A DNA stretch of 57,389 nucleotides. Origin: Streptococcus sp. oral taxon 431 (GTDB lineage Bacteria; Bacillota; Bacilli; Lactobacillales; Streptococcaceae). The DNA is taken from assembly GCF_023115445.1 (NCBI RefSeq), contig NZ_JALDUI010000015.1, forward strand, positions 1 to 57,389, read 5' to 3'. A program made the position numbers and the translations under genes. The notes under the pieces are model-generated. The model saw nothing but the letters and a program-made list of their open reading frames with translations. It was not told the DNA's origin and made no database searches. Shown piece after piece: positions 16,602 through 27,332 of the stretch; position 1 is the stretch's first letter; every line of letters starts with the position of its first letter.

Positions 16602-16620
16602 AATCAGACTATACCAATTT
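16602..16620 (+). promoter_or_regulatory. Candidate NagR operator 2 of glmS
   Basis: AATCAGACTATACCAATTT, a near repeat of operator 1, 79 bp downstream and beyond the -10. The two sites bracket the promoter, which would allow looping or roadblock repression. Confidence 0.5.
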
Positions 16621-16646
16621 AAGGGGAAAGCACAGCTTGTCTGTGT
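16621..16646 (+). promoter_or_regulatory. Distant Shine-Dalgarno and hairpin ahead of glmS
   Basis: AAGGGG at 16621-16626 is the only Shine-Dalgarno candidate and lies 30 nt before the ATG. A CACAG-CTTGT-CTGTG hairpin sits between and would bring it to about 15 nt if folded. Confidence 0.45.
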
Positions 16647-16656
16647 CGTATATACT

Positions 16657-18465
16657 ATGTGTGGAATTGTTGGTGTTGTTGGAAACACAAATGCAACTGA
16701 TATTTTGATTCAAGGACTTGAAAAGCTCGAATACCGTGGTTATGATTCTGCGGGAATTTTTGTCCTAGGTGGTGCTGAAAATCACCTGGTTAAGGCGGTC
16801 GGTCGTATCGCAGAATTGTCTGCTAAGACAGCTGGTGTGGAGGGAACAACTGGTATCGGACATACTCGTTGGGCGACTCACGGAAAACCAACAGAAGATA
16901 ACGCTCACCCACATCGCTCTGAGACAGGACGTTTTGTCTTGGTCCACAATGGGGTGATCGAAAACTATCTTGAAATCAAGGAAGAATACCTTGCAGGACA
17001 CAACTTCAAGGGACAAACAGATACAGAAATCGCCGTTCACTTGATTGGAAAATTTGCGGAAGAAGATGGCTTGTCAGTTCTTGAAGCCTTCAAAAAAGCT
17101 CTTCACATCATCCGTGGTTCTTATGCCTTTGCCTTGATCGACTCTGAAAATCCAGATGTCATCTATGTTGCCAAGAACAAATCACCTCTTTTGATTGGTC
17201 TTGGAGAAGGCTATAACATGGTCTGCTCAGACGCCATGGCTATGATTCGTGAGACCAATCAATACATGGAAATCCATGACCAAGAGTTGGTAATCGTGAA
17301 AGCTGATAGCGTCCAAGTACAAGACTATGATGGCAACAGTCGTGAGCGTACCAGCTACACTGCTGAACTTGACTTGTCAGATATCGGTAAGGGAACTTAC
17401 CCTTACTACATGCTCAAGGAAATTGATGAGCAACCAACTGTTATGCGTAAACTCATCCAAGCCTACACAGATGATGCTGGTCAAGTAGTGGTAGACCCAG
17501 CTATCATCAAGGCTGTTCAAGATGCAGACCGCATCTACATCCTTGCAGCTGGGACATCTTACCACGCAGGATTTGCTTCTAAGAAGATGCTGGAAGAACT
17601 GACCGATACGCCAGTTGAACTTGGTATCTCCTCTGAGTGGGGGTATGGTATGCCGCTTCTCAGCAAGAAACCACTCTTCGTTTTTATCAGTCAATCTGGT
17701 GAAACAGCTGACAGCCGTCAGGTTTTGGTCAAGGCCAATGAAATGGGAATCCCAAGCTTGACAGTGACAAACGTTCCAGGATCAACTCTGTCACGTGAAG
17801 CCAACCATACTATGTTGCTTCATGCAGGTCCTGAAATTGCCGTAGCGTCAACTAAGGCTTATACAGCCCAAATAGCAGCCCTTGCCTTCCTTGCAAAAGC
17901 GGTTGGTGAAGCAAATGGCAATGAAAAAGCCAAAGCCTTTGACTTGGTTCATGAATTGTCTATCGTGGCTCAGTCTATCGAATCAACTCTTTCAGAGAAA
18001 GAAACGATCGATGCAAAAGTTCGTGACCTCCTTGAAACAACACGCAACGCCTTTTACATCGGACGTGGTCAAGACTACTATGTGGCTATGGAAGCGAGTC
18101 TCAAACTCAAAGAGATTTCTTACATCCAATGTGAAGGTTTTGCGGCTGGAGAACTCAAGCATGGAACCATTGCCTTGATCGAAGATGGAACACCTGTTTT
18201 GGCCCTCTTATCAGATCCAGTTCTTGCTAACCACACTCGTGGAAATATCCAAGAAGTGGCAGCTCGTGGTGCTAAGGTCCTCACCATCGCAGAAGAAAAT
18301 GTTGCCAAAGATACAGACGATATCGTTCTTACAACCGTACATCCATACCTCTCACCAATTTCAATGGTCGTACCAACACAATTGGTCGCTTACTTTGCAA
18401 CCCTCCACCGTGGACTTGATGTGGACAAACCACGTAACCTTGCCAAGTCAGTAACAGTAGAATAA
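16657..18465 (+). CDS. glmS: Glutamine-fructose-6-phosphate aminotransferase (isomerizing)
   Basis: A 602-residue enzyme making glucosamine-6-phosphate, the entry to amino-sugar and cell-wall synthesis. After Met removal the catalytic Cys is N-terminal (MCGIVGVVG). Class II glutaminase motifs follow (GHTRWATHG), then two SIS sugar-isomerase domains (GTSYHAGF near residue 301; the second from about 450), ending in the typical AKSVTVE. The start is fixed by the N-terminal Cys requirement. Its product also feeds the UDP-HexNAc-dependent capsule genes further along the window. Confidence 0.97.
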   Translation: MCGIVGVVGNTNATDILIQGLEKLEYRGYDSAGIFVLGGAENHLVKAVGRIAELSAKTAGVEGTTGIGHTRWATHGKPTEDNAHPHRSETGRFVLVHNGVIENYLEIKEEYLAGHNFKGQTDTEIAVHLIGKFAEEDGLSVLEAFKKALHIIRGSYAFALIDSENPDVIYVAKNKSPLLIGLGEGYNMVCSDAMAMIRETNQYMEIHDQELVIVKADSVQVQDYDGNSRERTSYTAELDLSDIGKGTYPYYMLKEIDEQPTVMRKLIQAYTDDAGQVVVDPAIIKAVQDADRIYILAAGTSYHAGFASKKMLEELTDTPVELGISSEWGYGMPLLSKKPLFVFISQSGETADSRQVLVKANEMGIPSLTVTNVPGSTLSREANHTMLLHAGPEIAVASTKAYTAQIAALAFLAKAVGEANGNEKAKAFDLVHELSIVAQSIESTLSEKETIDAKVRDLLETTRNAFYIGRGQDYYVAMEASLKLKEISYIQCEGFAAGELKHGTIALIEDGTPVLALLSDPVLANHTRGNIQEVAARGAKVLTIAEENVAKDTDDIVLTTVHPYLSPISMVVPTQLVAYFATLHRGLDVDKPRNLAKSVTVE

Positions 18466-18493
18466 ACCAAAAGTTTAAATCATAACCAAAAGT

Positions 18494-18542
18494 GAACTAG
18501 ATAGTTTTCTGGAAATCAGAATGCTGTCTTGTTCATTTTTTT
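18494..18542 (+). terminator. glmS terminator
   Basis: A long hairpin: GAACTAGATAG pairs with CTGTCTTGTTC (10 of 11 positions) around an inner TTCTG-GAAAT-CAGAA stem, then seven T. Confidence 0.88.
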
Positions 18543-18720
18543 ATATACTTAATAAAATCAATGACCAAACTAAGGTGCTTAGGTAGATGTCTCACAGAAT
18601 AGCTTTGAGGTTTTAGATAAGAGTGACGCAGTCAGTCTTATTACACCAAGTTGATATTGTAGAGAAAATGGATCAACCTCAGCCAAGGTAGTTCAAGTCA
18701 AGATTGAAGAGGATTGATTC
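18543..18720. other. Intergenic, nothing recognised
   Basis: No ORF with a ribosome site, RNA fold or repeat was recognised between the glmS terminator and the BOX. Confidence 0.4.
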
Positions 18721-19009
18721 ATACTCTTCGAAAATCTCTTCAAACCGCGTCAACGTCGCCTTGCCGTAGGTATGGTTACTGACTTCGTCAGTTCTATCCA
18801 CAACTTCAAAACAGTGTTTTGAGCTGACTTCGTCAATTCTATCCACAACCTCAAAACAGTGTTTTGAGCTGACTTCGTCAATTCTATCCACAACCTCAAA
18901 ACAGTGTTTTGAGCTGACTTCGTCAGTTTCATCTATAACCTCAAAGCAGTGCTTTGAGCAACCTGCGGCTAGTTTCCTAGTTTGCTCTTTGATTTTCATT
19001 GAGTATCAC
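18721..19009. repeat. BOX element, A1-B4-C1
   Basis: A complete 59-bp boxA (18721-18779), four tandem 45-bp boxB units (18780, 18825, 18870 and 18915 onward) and a 50-bp boxC (18960-19009). Each boxB has the GACTTCGTCA inverted repeat and the AAAACAGTGTTTT palindrome. boxA contains the sequence targeted by BOX-PCR. On the minus strand it gives a spurious repetitive reading frame. Confidence 0.95.
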
Positions 19010-19117
19010 TCCTTTTAAGGATTCATTAGAAATAAATCTAAAATTAAATGTTATCTCAGTTTCTATTAAAATGAGAATTCTTTTTGAAAGATATGCTTGT
19101 GAAAGACTTGCAAGCTA

Positions 19118-19162
19118 TAAAAAAACTCTAAGAGCTGGATGATAAGGATCCAACTCTTAGAG
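19118..19162 (-). terminator. Terminator of the DUF1846 gene
   Basis: Read on the minus strand: CTCTAAGAG pairs with CTCTTAGAG, with further pairing of TTGGAT and ATCCAG, and then a run of T. Confidence 0.85.
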
Positions 19163-19178
19163 GAGTGAGTGTCGTATT

Positions 19179-20663
19179 TTACTTGCGATACAAACGATCG
19201 TATTGGTAGTAGGGATCAAAGGTTACATTGATTCCTAGTTTGCGAAGAACATTCTTGTCTTCGTCTGTTAGGATAATCGTAGAGTGAGCTTCGCTTCCTT
19301 TGAGATTTCCGAGTTCTTTCATGGCACGATCTGCATCAGGATTTTGCATAGCTGTGATGGCAAGTGCAATGAGAATTTCGTTAGAATGAAGACGCGGATT
19401 GCGACTACCCAAGTGATTGATTTTCAAACCTTGAATTGGTTTCACCACTTCTGGTTCAATTAATTTTGTTTCAGCATCAATGTTAGCGGACATCTTGATA
19501 GCATTGATCAATGCAGCCGCTGTTGGACCAAAGAGTTCTGAGTTCTTACCAGTAACGATTTCACCAGAAGGTAATTCAAGAGCTAGGGCAGGTCCGCCTG
19601 TTTCTTCTGCTTTTTGTCGTGCAGCGACAGCAACCTTGCGGTCAGCTGGAGTGATGCCGAGGTCATTCATGAGAAGCTCAATCTTCTTCACAGCAGTTTC
19701 TCCAACCTTCTCAGCTTTGAAGTCAAGAACTGTCTGGTAATAGCGACGGATAATTTCCTGTTTAGATGCTTCAATGGCAGCGTCGTTATCAGTGATTGCA
19801 AAACCAACCATATTGACACCCATGTCAGTTGGAGATGCATATGGAGATTCACCCAAGATACGTTCTAGCATGCGCTTAAGAACAGGAAAAATCTCGATAT
19901 CACGATTGTAGTTGACCGTGGTTTCTCCATAAGTTTGGAGATGGAATGGGTCAATCATGTTGACATCATCTAGGTCTGCTGTAGCAGCTTCATAAGCTAA
20001 ATTTACTGGATGATGAAGTGGGAGATTCCAAACTGGGAAGGTTTCAAATTTGGCATAACCAGACTTGATACCATTGATTTGGTCGTGGTACATGTTAGAC
20101 ATACAAGTTGCCAACTTACCTGAACCAGGCCCAGGAGCAGTCACGACAATCAAGTTACGACTAGTTTTGATATAGTCGTTTTTCCCCATACCTTCAGGAG
20201 AGATGATGTGATCCATATCTGTCGGATACCCCTTGATAGGGTAGTGAAGATAAGAGTCGATTCCATTTTTCTCTAATTGATTACGGAAGGCATCTGCTGC
20301 CGGTTGGCCTGCATATTGAGTAATGACAACTGAACCAACAAAGATACCAAGTTCATTGAATTTATCGATCAAACGAAGCACTTCTTGGTCATAAGAAATG
20401 CCCAAGTCTCCACGAGCTTTTGAGTGCTCGATATTGCTAGCGTTAATAGCGATAACAACCTCAACTTGCTCCTTCAATTCTTGCAAGAGTTTGATTTTGT
20501 TATCTGGTTCATATCCAGGAAGGACACGAGCAGCGTGGAAATCTTCTAACATTTTGCCACCAAACTCCAAGTAGAGTTTGCCGTCAAATTGGTTGATGCG
20601 CTCCAAGATATGGTCGCGCTGTAGATTTAAATATTGTTCAGAACTAAAAGCTTGTTTTTTCAT
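19179..20663 (-). CDS. DUF1846 domain-containing protein
   Basis: A 494-residue cytoplasmic protein of the DUF1846 family, whose members are about this long. It has an N-terminal part with a Rossmann-like segment and a [17 protein letters not shown] motif (near 176-192) resembling a nucleotide-binding loop. The C-terminal part has [21 protein letters not shown] and ends [12 protein letters not shown] structure is known for a pneumococcal member, but I know of no proven function. A GAGG ribosome site lies 8 bp before the ATG. It is monocistronic with its own promoter and terminator, divergent from dexB. Confidence 0.88.
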   Translation of the reverse strand: MKKQAFSSEQYLNLQRDHILERINQFDGKLYLEFGGKMLEDFHAARVLPGYEPDNKIKLLQELKEQVEVVIAINASNIEHSKARGDLGISYDQEVLRLIDKFNELGIFVGSVVITQYAGQPAADAFRNQLEKNGIDSYLHYPIKGYPTDMDHIISPEGMGKNDYIKTSRNLIVVTAPGPGSGKLATCMSNMYHDQINGIKSGYAKFETFPVWNLPLHHPVNLAYEAATADLDDVNMIDPFHLQTYGETTVNYNRDIEIFPVLKRMLERILGESPYASPTDMGVNMVGFAITDNDAAIEASKQEIIRRYYQTVLDFKAEKVGETAVKKIELLMNDLGITPADRKVAVAARQKAEETGGPALALELPSGEIVTGKNSELFGPTAAALINAIKMSANIDAETKLIEPEVVKPIQGLKINHLGSRNPRLHSNEILIALAITAMQNPDADRAMKELGNLKGSEAHSTIILTDEDKNVLRKLGINVTFDPYYQYDRLYRK

Positions 20664-20682
20664 TTTTTTACCTCTGAGCTCT

Positions 20683-20711
20683 ATTATATAAAAAAAATGG
20701 AAGATTAGAAA
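20683..20711 (-). promoter_or_regulatory. Promoter of the DUF1846 gene
   Basis: On the minus strand a perfect TATAAT lies 20 nt before the ATG, with a weak TTTCTA 17 bp further upstream. Confidence 0.5.
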
Positions 20712-20743
20712 CTAGAGAGTCGCGAAAGTGAGAAAAAAAGATA

Positions 20744-20753
20744 AAGCAAACGC

Positions 20754-20759
<6 letters not shown>
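20744..20759 (+). promoter_or_regulatory. cre box (CcpA operator) of dexB
   Basis: AAGCAAACGCTTGCAT; its reverse complement fits the WTGNAANCGNWNNCWW consensus at every position. It covers the dexB -35, so catabolite repression by CcpA is expected. Confidence 0.8.
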
Positions 20760-22426
<1,667 letters not shown>

Positions 22427-22430
22427 ACCT

Positions 22431-22463
22431 AAAACTCAAGTATCTTAGATGCTTGAGTTTTTT
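22431..22463 (+). terminator. dexB terminator
   Basis: AAAACTCAAG pairs with CTTGAGTTTT around an inner ATC/GAT pairing, then T. Confidence 0.85.
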
Positions 22464-22532
22464 CTAAAATAAGTGTATAAATTTCTTAAAAAAATATTAG
22501 TTTGAATTTTCTAAAAAATCACCTGAAAATCC

Positions 22533-22560
22533 TTGCTTTTATATAAAAATAGGGTATAAT
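22533..22560 (+). promoter_or_regulatory. Promoter of the first peptide-binding lipoprotein
   Basis: TTGCTT, a 16-bp spacer, then TATAAT, about 33 bp before the start codon. AAAGGAG follows. Confidence 0.7.
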
Positions 22561-22592
22561 GGTGAAAAATAGTATTTTAAAGGAGAATACCG

Positions 22593-24560
22593 ATGAAATC
22601 GAAAAAGTGGCTCGCAGTAGCAGGGATAACGATGAGCGCAGCTCTTCTTTTGGCAGCTTGTGGCAAGACTGAGAAAAAAGCAGATGCTCCAACAACATTT
22701 TCGTATGTATATGCCATTGATCCAACAACATTGGACTATAGCGTTACTAGTAAAAGTTCAACATCAGACGTCATTGCTAACTTGGTCGATGGACTCTTGG
22801 AAAATGACAAATATGGGAACTTGATTCCATCGCTTGCTGAAGACTGGTCTGTTTCACAGGACGGTTTGACCTACACCTACAAGCTACGTAAAGGTGTCAA
22901 ATGGTATACTTCAGAAGGAGAAGAGTATGCTGAAGTCAAGGCCCAAGACTTTGTGACAGGTTTGAAGCATGCTGCAGATGGCAAATCAGATGGCCTAACT
23001 CTTATCCAAGACTCTATCAAAGGTTTGGCAGAGTACGTTAGTGGTGAAACAAATGACTTCTCAACAGTCGGTGTTAAAGCAGTTGACGATTATACAGTCG
23101 AGTATACCTTGAACAAACCAGAAAGCTTCTGGAATTCTAAGGTGACAACAGCGACTATGCTCCCTGTTAATGAAGAATTCTTAAATTCTCAAGGAAAAGA
23201 TTACGGTGCGGCAGCTCCCTCAGGTATTCTCTACAATGGTCCATATATTTTGAAGAACTTCACTTCAAAATCCGTGATCGAGTACGAAAAGAATCCAAAC
23301 TACTGGGATAAAGACAATGTTAAAATTGATCACGTCAAGCTGACTTTCTACGATGGTTCTGACCAAGAATCATTGATTCGTAGCTTTGCGTCAGGCTCAT
23401 ATACGACAGCTCGTCTCTTCCCAACTAGTTCAAGTTTTGATTCAACTAAGAAAGAATACGGCGATAAGATTGTTTATAGCCCGCAAGAAGCGACAAGCTA
23501 TTACTTTACTTTCAACGTAAATCGTCAGTCTTACAATAAAACAGCTAAGACAGATGATGCCCAAAAAACATCAACTAAAGAAGCGCTTCTCAATAAAAAC
23601 TTCCGTCAAGCTATCAACTTTGCTCTAGACCGTCACGCCTACTCTGCACAGATGAATGGTGAAGAAGGTGCAGACAAGATTATCCGTACTAGCCTTGTGC
23701 CTTATGACTATGTTCAAGTTGGTGAAAAGACCTTCGGTGAATTGGCTCAAGAACAACTGGTAACATACGGAGACCAGTGGAAAGATGTAGCTTTGACAGA
23801 TGGTAAAGATACCCTTTACAATCCGACAAAAGCAAAAGCTGCCTTTGAAAAAGCAAAATCAGAATTGCAAGCTAAAGGTGTAACCTTCCCAATTCATTTG
23901 GATATTCCAGTTGAGCAGACTGATGTCATTGCTGTACAGCAGACCAACTCCCTTAAACAGTCTGTCGAAGCAGCACTTGGAAGTGAAAATGTTGTCATCG
24001 ATGTACTGCAAATGACTGACAATGAGAAAATGAGCATTACATCTCAAGCTAAAGTTCCTTCTCAAAAAGACTATGACTTGAATGGAACTGGTTGGGGGCC
24101 AGACTATCAAGACCCGGCAACTTATCTCAATATCCTAGATGCTAAGAAGGGTTCTGCCCTTAAACACTTGGGTATCACAAAAGGAAAAGATCCAGAAGTT
24201 ATGGCTCAAGTTGGACTTGATGAGTACAAGAAACTCTTGGATGATGCAGCATCAGAAACGAGCGATCTCAACAAACGCTATGAAAAATATGCCAAAGCAC
24301 AAGCATGGGTTTCAGATAGCTCACTCCTTATCCCTGTAGCATCTTCAGGTGGTTCTCCGACAGTTAGTCGTACAGTGCCATTTACAAAAGCATACTCTCA
24401 AGTTGGTATCAAGGGTGATCCATTTGTATTCAAAGGCTTAGAGTTGCAAAACGATATTGTAACCACTAAAGAATACGAAGAAGCTCTCAAGAAATGGCAA
24501 AAAGAGAAAATCGAAACAAATGCCAAATACCAAAAAGAACTAGCAAATCACGTTAAATAG
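22593..24560 (+). CDS. Oligopeptide ABC transporter substrate-binding lipoprotein (Ali-like), copy 1
   Basis: A 655-residue AmiA/AliA/AliB-family protein. The lipoprotein signal peptide ends LLLAACGK, with the lipidated Cys at about residue 23. The SBP_bac_5 fold is seen in SVTSKSSTSDVIANLVDGLLEN, EDWSVSQDGLTYTYKL and the NFRQAINFALDR hallmark near residue 337. It delivers peptides to the shared AmiCDEF permease, whose genes are not in this window. It lies between dexB and the capsule genes, where some non-typeable pneumococci and S. mitis carry aliC/aliD. It could be either orthologue. Confidence 0.88.
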   Translation: MKSKKWLAVAGITMSAALLLAACGKTEKKADAPTTFSYVYAIDPTTLDYSVTSKSSTSDVIANLVDGLLENDKYGNLIPSLAEDWSVSQDGLTYTYKLRKGVKWYTSEGEEYAEVKAQDFVTGLKHAADGKSDGLTLIQDSIKGLAEYVSGETNDFSTVGVKAVDDYTVEYTLNKPESFWNSKVTTATMLPVNEEFLNSQGKDYGAAAPSGILYNGPYILKNFTSKSVIEYEKNPNYWDKDNVKIDHVKLTFYDGSDQESLIRSFASGSYTTARLFPTSSSFDSTKKEYGDKIVYSPQEATSYYFTFNVNRQSYNKTAKTDDAQKTSTKEALLNKNFRQAINFALDRHAYSAQMNGEEGADKIIRTSLVPYDYVQVGEKTFGELAQEQLVTYGDQWKDVALTDGKDTLYNPTKAKAAFEKAKSELQAKGVTFPIHLDIPVEQTDVIAVQQTNSLKQSVEAALGSENVVIDVLQMTDNEKMSITSQAKVPSQKDYDLNGTGWGPDYQDPATYLNILDAKKGSALKHLGITKGKDPEVMAQVGLDEYKKLLDDAASETSDLNKRYEKYAKAQAWVSDSSLLIPVASSGGSPTVSRTVPFTKAYSQVGIKGDPFVFKGLELQNDIVTTKEYEEALKKWQKEKIETNAKYQKELANHVK

Positions 24561-24575
24561 TCTTTTGTAATGAAT

Positions 24576-24612
24576 AAAGAAATCCTGTTTCAAAGCAGGA
24601 TTTCTTTATTTT
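24576..24612 (+). terminator. Terminator between the two Ali-like genes
   Basis: AAAGAAATCCTG pairs perfectly with CAGGATTTCTTT across an 8-nt loop, followed by ATTTTAT. It is symmetrical enough to work on both strands. Confidence 0.8.
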
Positions 24613-24721
24613 ATCCTTTTATTGGCGAATGGACAAATAAGGATATAACTTTACTTTTGGGACAAAATTTGTTAAAATATAGTCATGTTACAAAACCTAA
24701 CATATAAGGAGAAAATAAAAC

Positions 24722-26680
24722 ATGAAACTTAAAAAACGTTTGATTGGAGCGGGTTTGACACTTGCTGCTACGGTCCTATTGACAGCATGTGGCCAGTCAG
24801 CATCAGACGGCAAAACATACTCGTCTACCTTTGGTGCAGATCCAACAACCTTCAACTATCTCTTGGACTACGCTGGTGATAACACTGCTATTGTAACCAA
24901 CTTGGTAGATGGTTTGCTTGAAAATGATAACTATGGAAACCTCATTCCTGCCCTTGCAGAAGATTGGAGTGTTTCTAAGGATGGTTTAACTTATACCTAC
25001 AAACTTCGTCAAGATGCCAAGTGGTTTACAGCTGACGGTGAAGAATACGCTCCCCTTAAAGCACAAGACTTTGTAACTGGTATCAAGTACGCTGCTGATA
25101 ATAAGGGTCAAGCCCTAGACTTGATTCAGAACTCTATCAAGGGCTTGGATGATTATGTAACAGGTGCAAATACTGACTTCTCAAATGTTGGGGTCAAAGC
25201 CTTAGATGACTATACTGTCCAATATACCTTGACACGACCAGAACCATTCTGGAACTCAAAAACAACCAACAGTATCTTATTCCCTGTAAACGAAGAATTC
25301 CTTGCTTCTAAAGGTAAAGACTTCGGAACCCTGAAATCAGATAGCATTCTTTATAGCGGACCATATTTGTTAAAAGATTTTACATCTAAGTCTTCTATCG
25401 AATATGTGAAAAACCCACATTACTATGACCAAGAAAAAGTAACGATTGAAAAGGTAAAATTGGCCTACTTTGATGGTTCAGACCAAGACTTGACAATTCG
25501 TAACTTTGAAAGTGGTGCTTACTCATCTGCAGGTGTTTATCCAAATAGCTCAAACTTCGCTAAGACCAAGGAAAAATACAAGGACAATATCGTTTATAGC
25601 TTGCAAGATGCAACATCTTGGTACTATAACTTTAACGTCAACCGTGGTGCTTATAACCACACTGCAAAAACAAGCGATGAGCAAAAACAAGCAACTCAAG
25701 CTGCAGTTTCGAACAAAAACTTCCGTCAGGCAATTAACTTCGCCATTGATCGTACAGCTTACTCAGCTCAATCAAACGGTGAAGAAGCAGCTAAGAACAC
25801 TCTTCGTAACTCGCTTGTACCACCAACTTTCGTACAAGTTGGAGACAAGACTTTTGGTGAAACAGTTGCTTCCAAATTGGTCAACTATGGTACACAATGG
25901 TCAAATATGAATCTTGAAGATGCTCAAGACGGTTATTTCAATAAAGAAAAAACACAAGCCAAGTTTGCAGAAGCTAAAAAAGAATTAGAATCCCAAGGTG
26001 TGAGCTTCCCAATTCATTTGGACTTGCCTGTAGACCAGGTTAACAAGACCTTGCTTTCTGGAACAAACTCAATTAAACAATCAATCGAATCAACGCTCGG
26101 TTCTGAAAATGTAGTGGTTGATGTTATCCAATTGTCGACAGATGATTATACAAATGCAACAGTTCAAGCACCAACTCCAGCTGATCATGACTATGATTTG
26201 AACTTGGATGGATGGTCAGCTGACTACCAAGATCCTTCAACTTACCTCAATCCTTTCAACGCTGAAGATGGATTCTATCTCAAGATTTTAGGACTTGATC
26301 CAAGCAAGGATGCTGATAAGATTACAAGTATCGGTTTGGACCAATTTACTCAAAAATTAAAAACAGCAGATGCAGAAAATACAGACGTAGCGAAACGCTA
26401 TGAAAACTACGCAGATGCACAAGCTTGGTTGATTGATAGTTCCCTTCTAATCCCAGTTGTGTCAAACGGTGGTGGAGCTTCGGTGACACGCGTGACACCA
26501 TTTACACGTGCTTACTCACTAGTTGGTATCAAAGGAACTGGAAGCAACTACAAGTACATGAGATTGCAGACAGATGTTGTTACAAGCTCTCAATTTGCTG
26601 AAGCCAAGGCTAAATGGGAACAAGAACGTAAAAATTCTGTCGAGAAGAGTCAAAAAGACTTTGAAAGTCACGTGAAATAA
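24722..26680 (+). CDS. Oligopeptide ABC transporter substrate-binding lipoprotein (Ali-like), copy 2
   Basis: A 652-residue paralogue of the previous protein. Its lipobox is LLTACGQ (Cys at about 23), and it shares the DGLLENDNYGNLIPALAEDWSVSKDG and NFRQAINFAIDRTAYSAQ regions and the C-terminal LLIPV(V/A)S segment. It has its own upstream region and ribosome site (AAGGAG), and its promoter is weak or unclear. The binding-pocket segments differ between the copies (for example NLDGWSADYQDP versus NGTGWGPDYQDP), which suggests different peptide ligands. Specific ligand recognition, as reported for AliC/AliD, is inference here. Confidence 0.88.
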   Translation: MKLKKRLIGAGLTLAATVLLTACGQSASDGKTYSSTFGADPTTFNYLLDYAGDNTAIVTNLVDGLLENDNYGNLIPALAEDWSVSKDGLTYTYKLRQDAKWFTADGEEYAPLKAQDFVTGIKYAADNKGQALDLIQNSIKGLDDYVTGANTDFSNVGVKALDDYTVQYTLTRPEPFWNSKTTNSILFPVNEEFLASKGKDFGTLKSDSILYSGPYLLKDFTSKSSIEYVKNPHYYDQEKVTIEKVKLAYFDGSDQDLTIRNFESGAYSSAGVYPNSSNFAKTKEKYKDNIVYSLQDATSWYYNFNVNRGAYNHTAKTSDEQKQATQAAVSNKNFRQAINFAIDRTAYSAQSNGEEAAKNTLRNSLVPPTFVQVGDKTFGETVASKLVNYGTQWSNMNLEDAQDGYFNKEKTQAKFAEAKKELESQGVSFPIHLDLPVDQVNKTLLSGTNSIKQSIESTLGSENVVVDVIQLSTDDYTNATVQAPTPADHDYDLNLDGWSADYQDPSTYLNPFNAEDGFYLKILGLDPSKDADKITSIGLDQFTQKLKTADAENTDVAKRYENYADAQAWLIDSSLLIPVVSNGGGASVTRVTPFTRAYSLVGIKGTGSNYKYMRLQTDVVTSSQFAEAKAKWEQERKNSVEKSQKDFESHVK

Positions 26681-26692
26681 GTTTAAGAAGAT

Positions 26693-26819
26693 AGGTTGGG
26701 TAAAAACTCAATTTGAAAATGAAATTGAGTGAAGCTTTCAAGTATAAAATGCATAGTATAAAGTTTTTGAACACTTAATACTATGTGTTTTTTTATTTTG
26801 AAGACTTTTACCCTGCCTC
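26693..26819. repeat. SPRITE element, copy 1
   Basis: Bounded by AGGTTGGGTAAAA and TTTTACCCTGCCT as outer inverted ends. Inside, an AACTCAATTTGA...AAATTGAGT hairpin precedes a terminator-like stem (26751-26759 with 26779-26788) and seven T. It is closely similar to the copies near 44204 and 53319. SPRITEs are terminator-like repeats described in pneumococcus. It may terminate the Ali-like gene. Confidence 0.75.
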
Positions 26820-26831
26820 TTGTTTTTTTAT

Positions 26832-26939
26832 TATAGTAGATTGAAATAAGGTATGAACAGAAAGGTTAGGAAAGTCAAACTAATTTCTAGAAATATTTTT
26901 AGCAGTTGTAGTGCACTGTTCTAGATTCAATCTACTATA
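26832..26939. repeat. RUP element with complete ends
   Basis: Begins TATAGTAGATTGAAATAAG and ends TTCAATCTACTATA, about 108 bp, with near-perfect terminal inverted repeats and TA borders. Confidence 0.85.
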
Positions 26940-26995
26940 ATTTCTAAAAATGTTTTAGAATTCGTAGCGTACTATTCTAAGTTCATTTTACTATA
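26940..26995. repeat. Truncated RUP (3' half only)
   Basis: Matches the second half of a RUP (AAAATGTTTTAGAAT... to TTCATTTTACTATA), abutting the full copy. The missing half was probably lost when the neighbouring RUP arrived. Confidence 0.65.
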
Positions 26996-27290
26996 ACGAT
27001 AAATCTTTGCTGCGATAGCGGGTTGTTTTTGAGACTCTAAAAGGCTATTTTTGTAAAACCTTGAGTTTTTCTAGTTAAAATCTTCCACTTTCTTGGTAAT
27101 TATTGAAAGTTTTAGGGTGTGAGAGTATGGTATTGAGAACTTGTCAACTGATTTCTATCTCCTGGTATTTTTGTTGGCAGTCTTCTTTCAAAAAAAGATA
27201 TGAGGCATTTAATGATTGAAATATAGTATTTTTGGTTTTGAGGTGAAATAAAACGGTTGCAATTCAGGTGTTGATAGCATCCGGTGTTAG
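26996..27290. other. Intergenic upstream of the capsule operon
   Basis: AT-rich, with no credible ORF or RNA gene. It leads into the capsule promoter. Confidence 0.4.
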
Positions 27291-27295
27291 TTTGT

Positions 27296-27303
27296 GATAT
27301 AAT
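27296..27303 (+). promoter_or_regulatory. Capsule operon promoter (extended -10)
   Basis: GATATAAT preceded by TG (TGA-TATAAT) forms an extended -10. The best -35 candidate, TTGATA at 27271, is 21 bp away, so the extended -10 probably carries recognition. Confidence 0.6.
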
Positions 27304-27332
27304 AGAAATAAAATAATTAATAGAGGTGTAAG

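Noticed and set aside
16646..16656. The TATACT directly before the glmS ATG as a second -10 box
   Set aside because: It would start transcription inside the coding region. It is more likely coincidental similarity to the real -10 at 16571.
18780..18959. Regular 45-bp tandem repeats that could suggest a CRISPR array
   Set aside because: The repeats are directly adjacent with no unique spacers, flanked by boxA and boxC, and no cas genes are near.
18679..18999. A repetitive minus-strand reading frame with four near-identical 15-residue repeats
   Set aside because: The repeats are the translated boxB units of a BOX element; 45 bp is divisible by three, which keeps the frame open by chance. No ribosome site.
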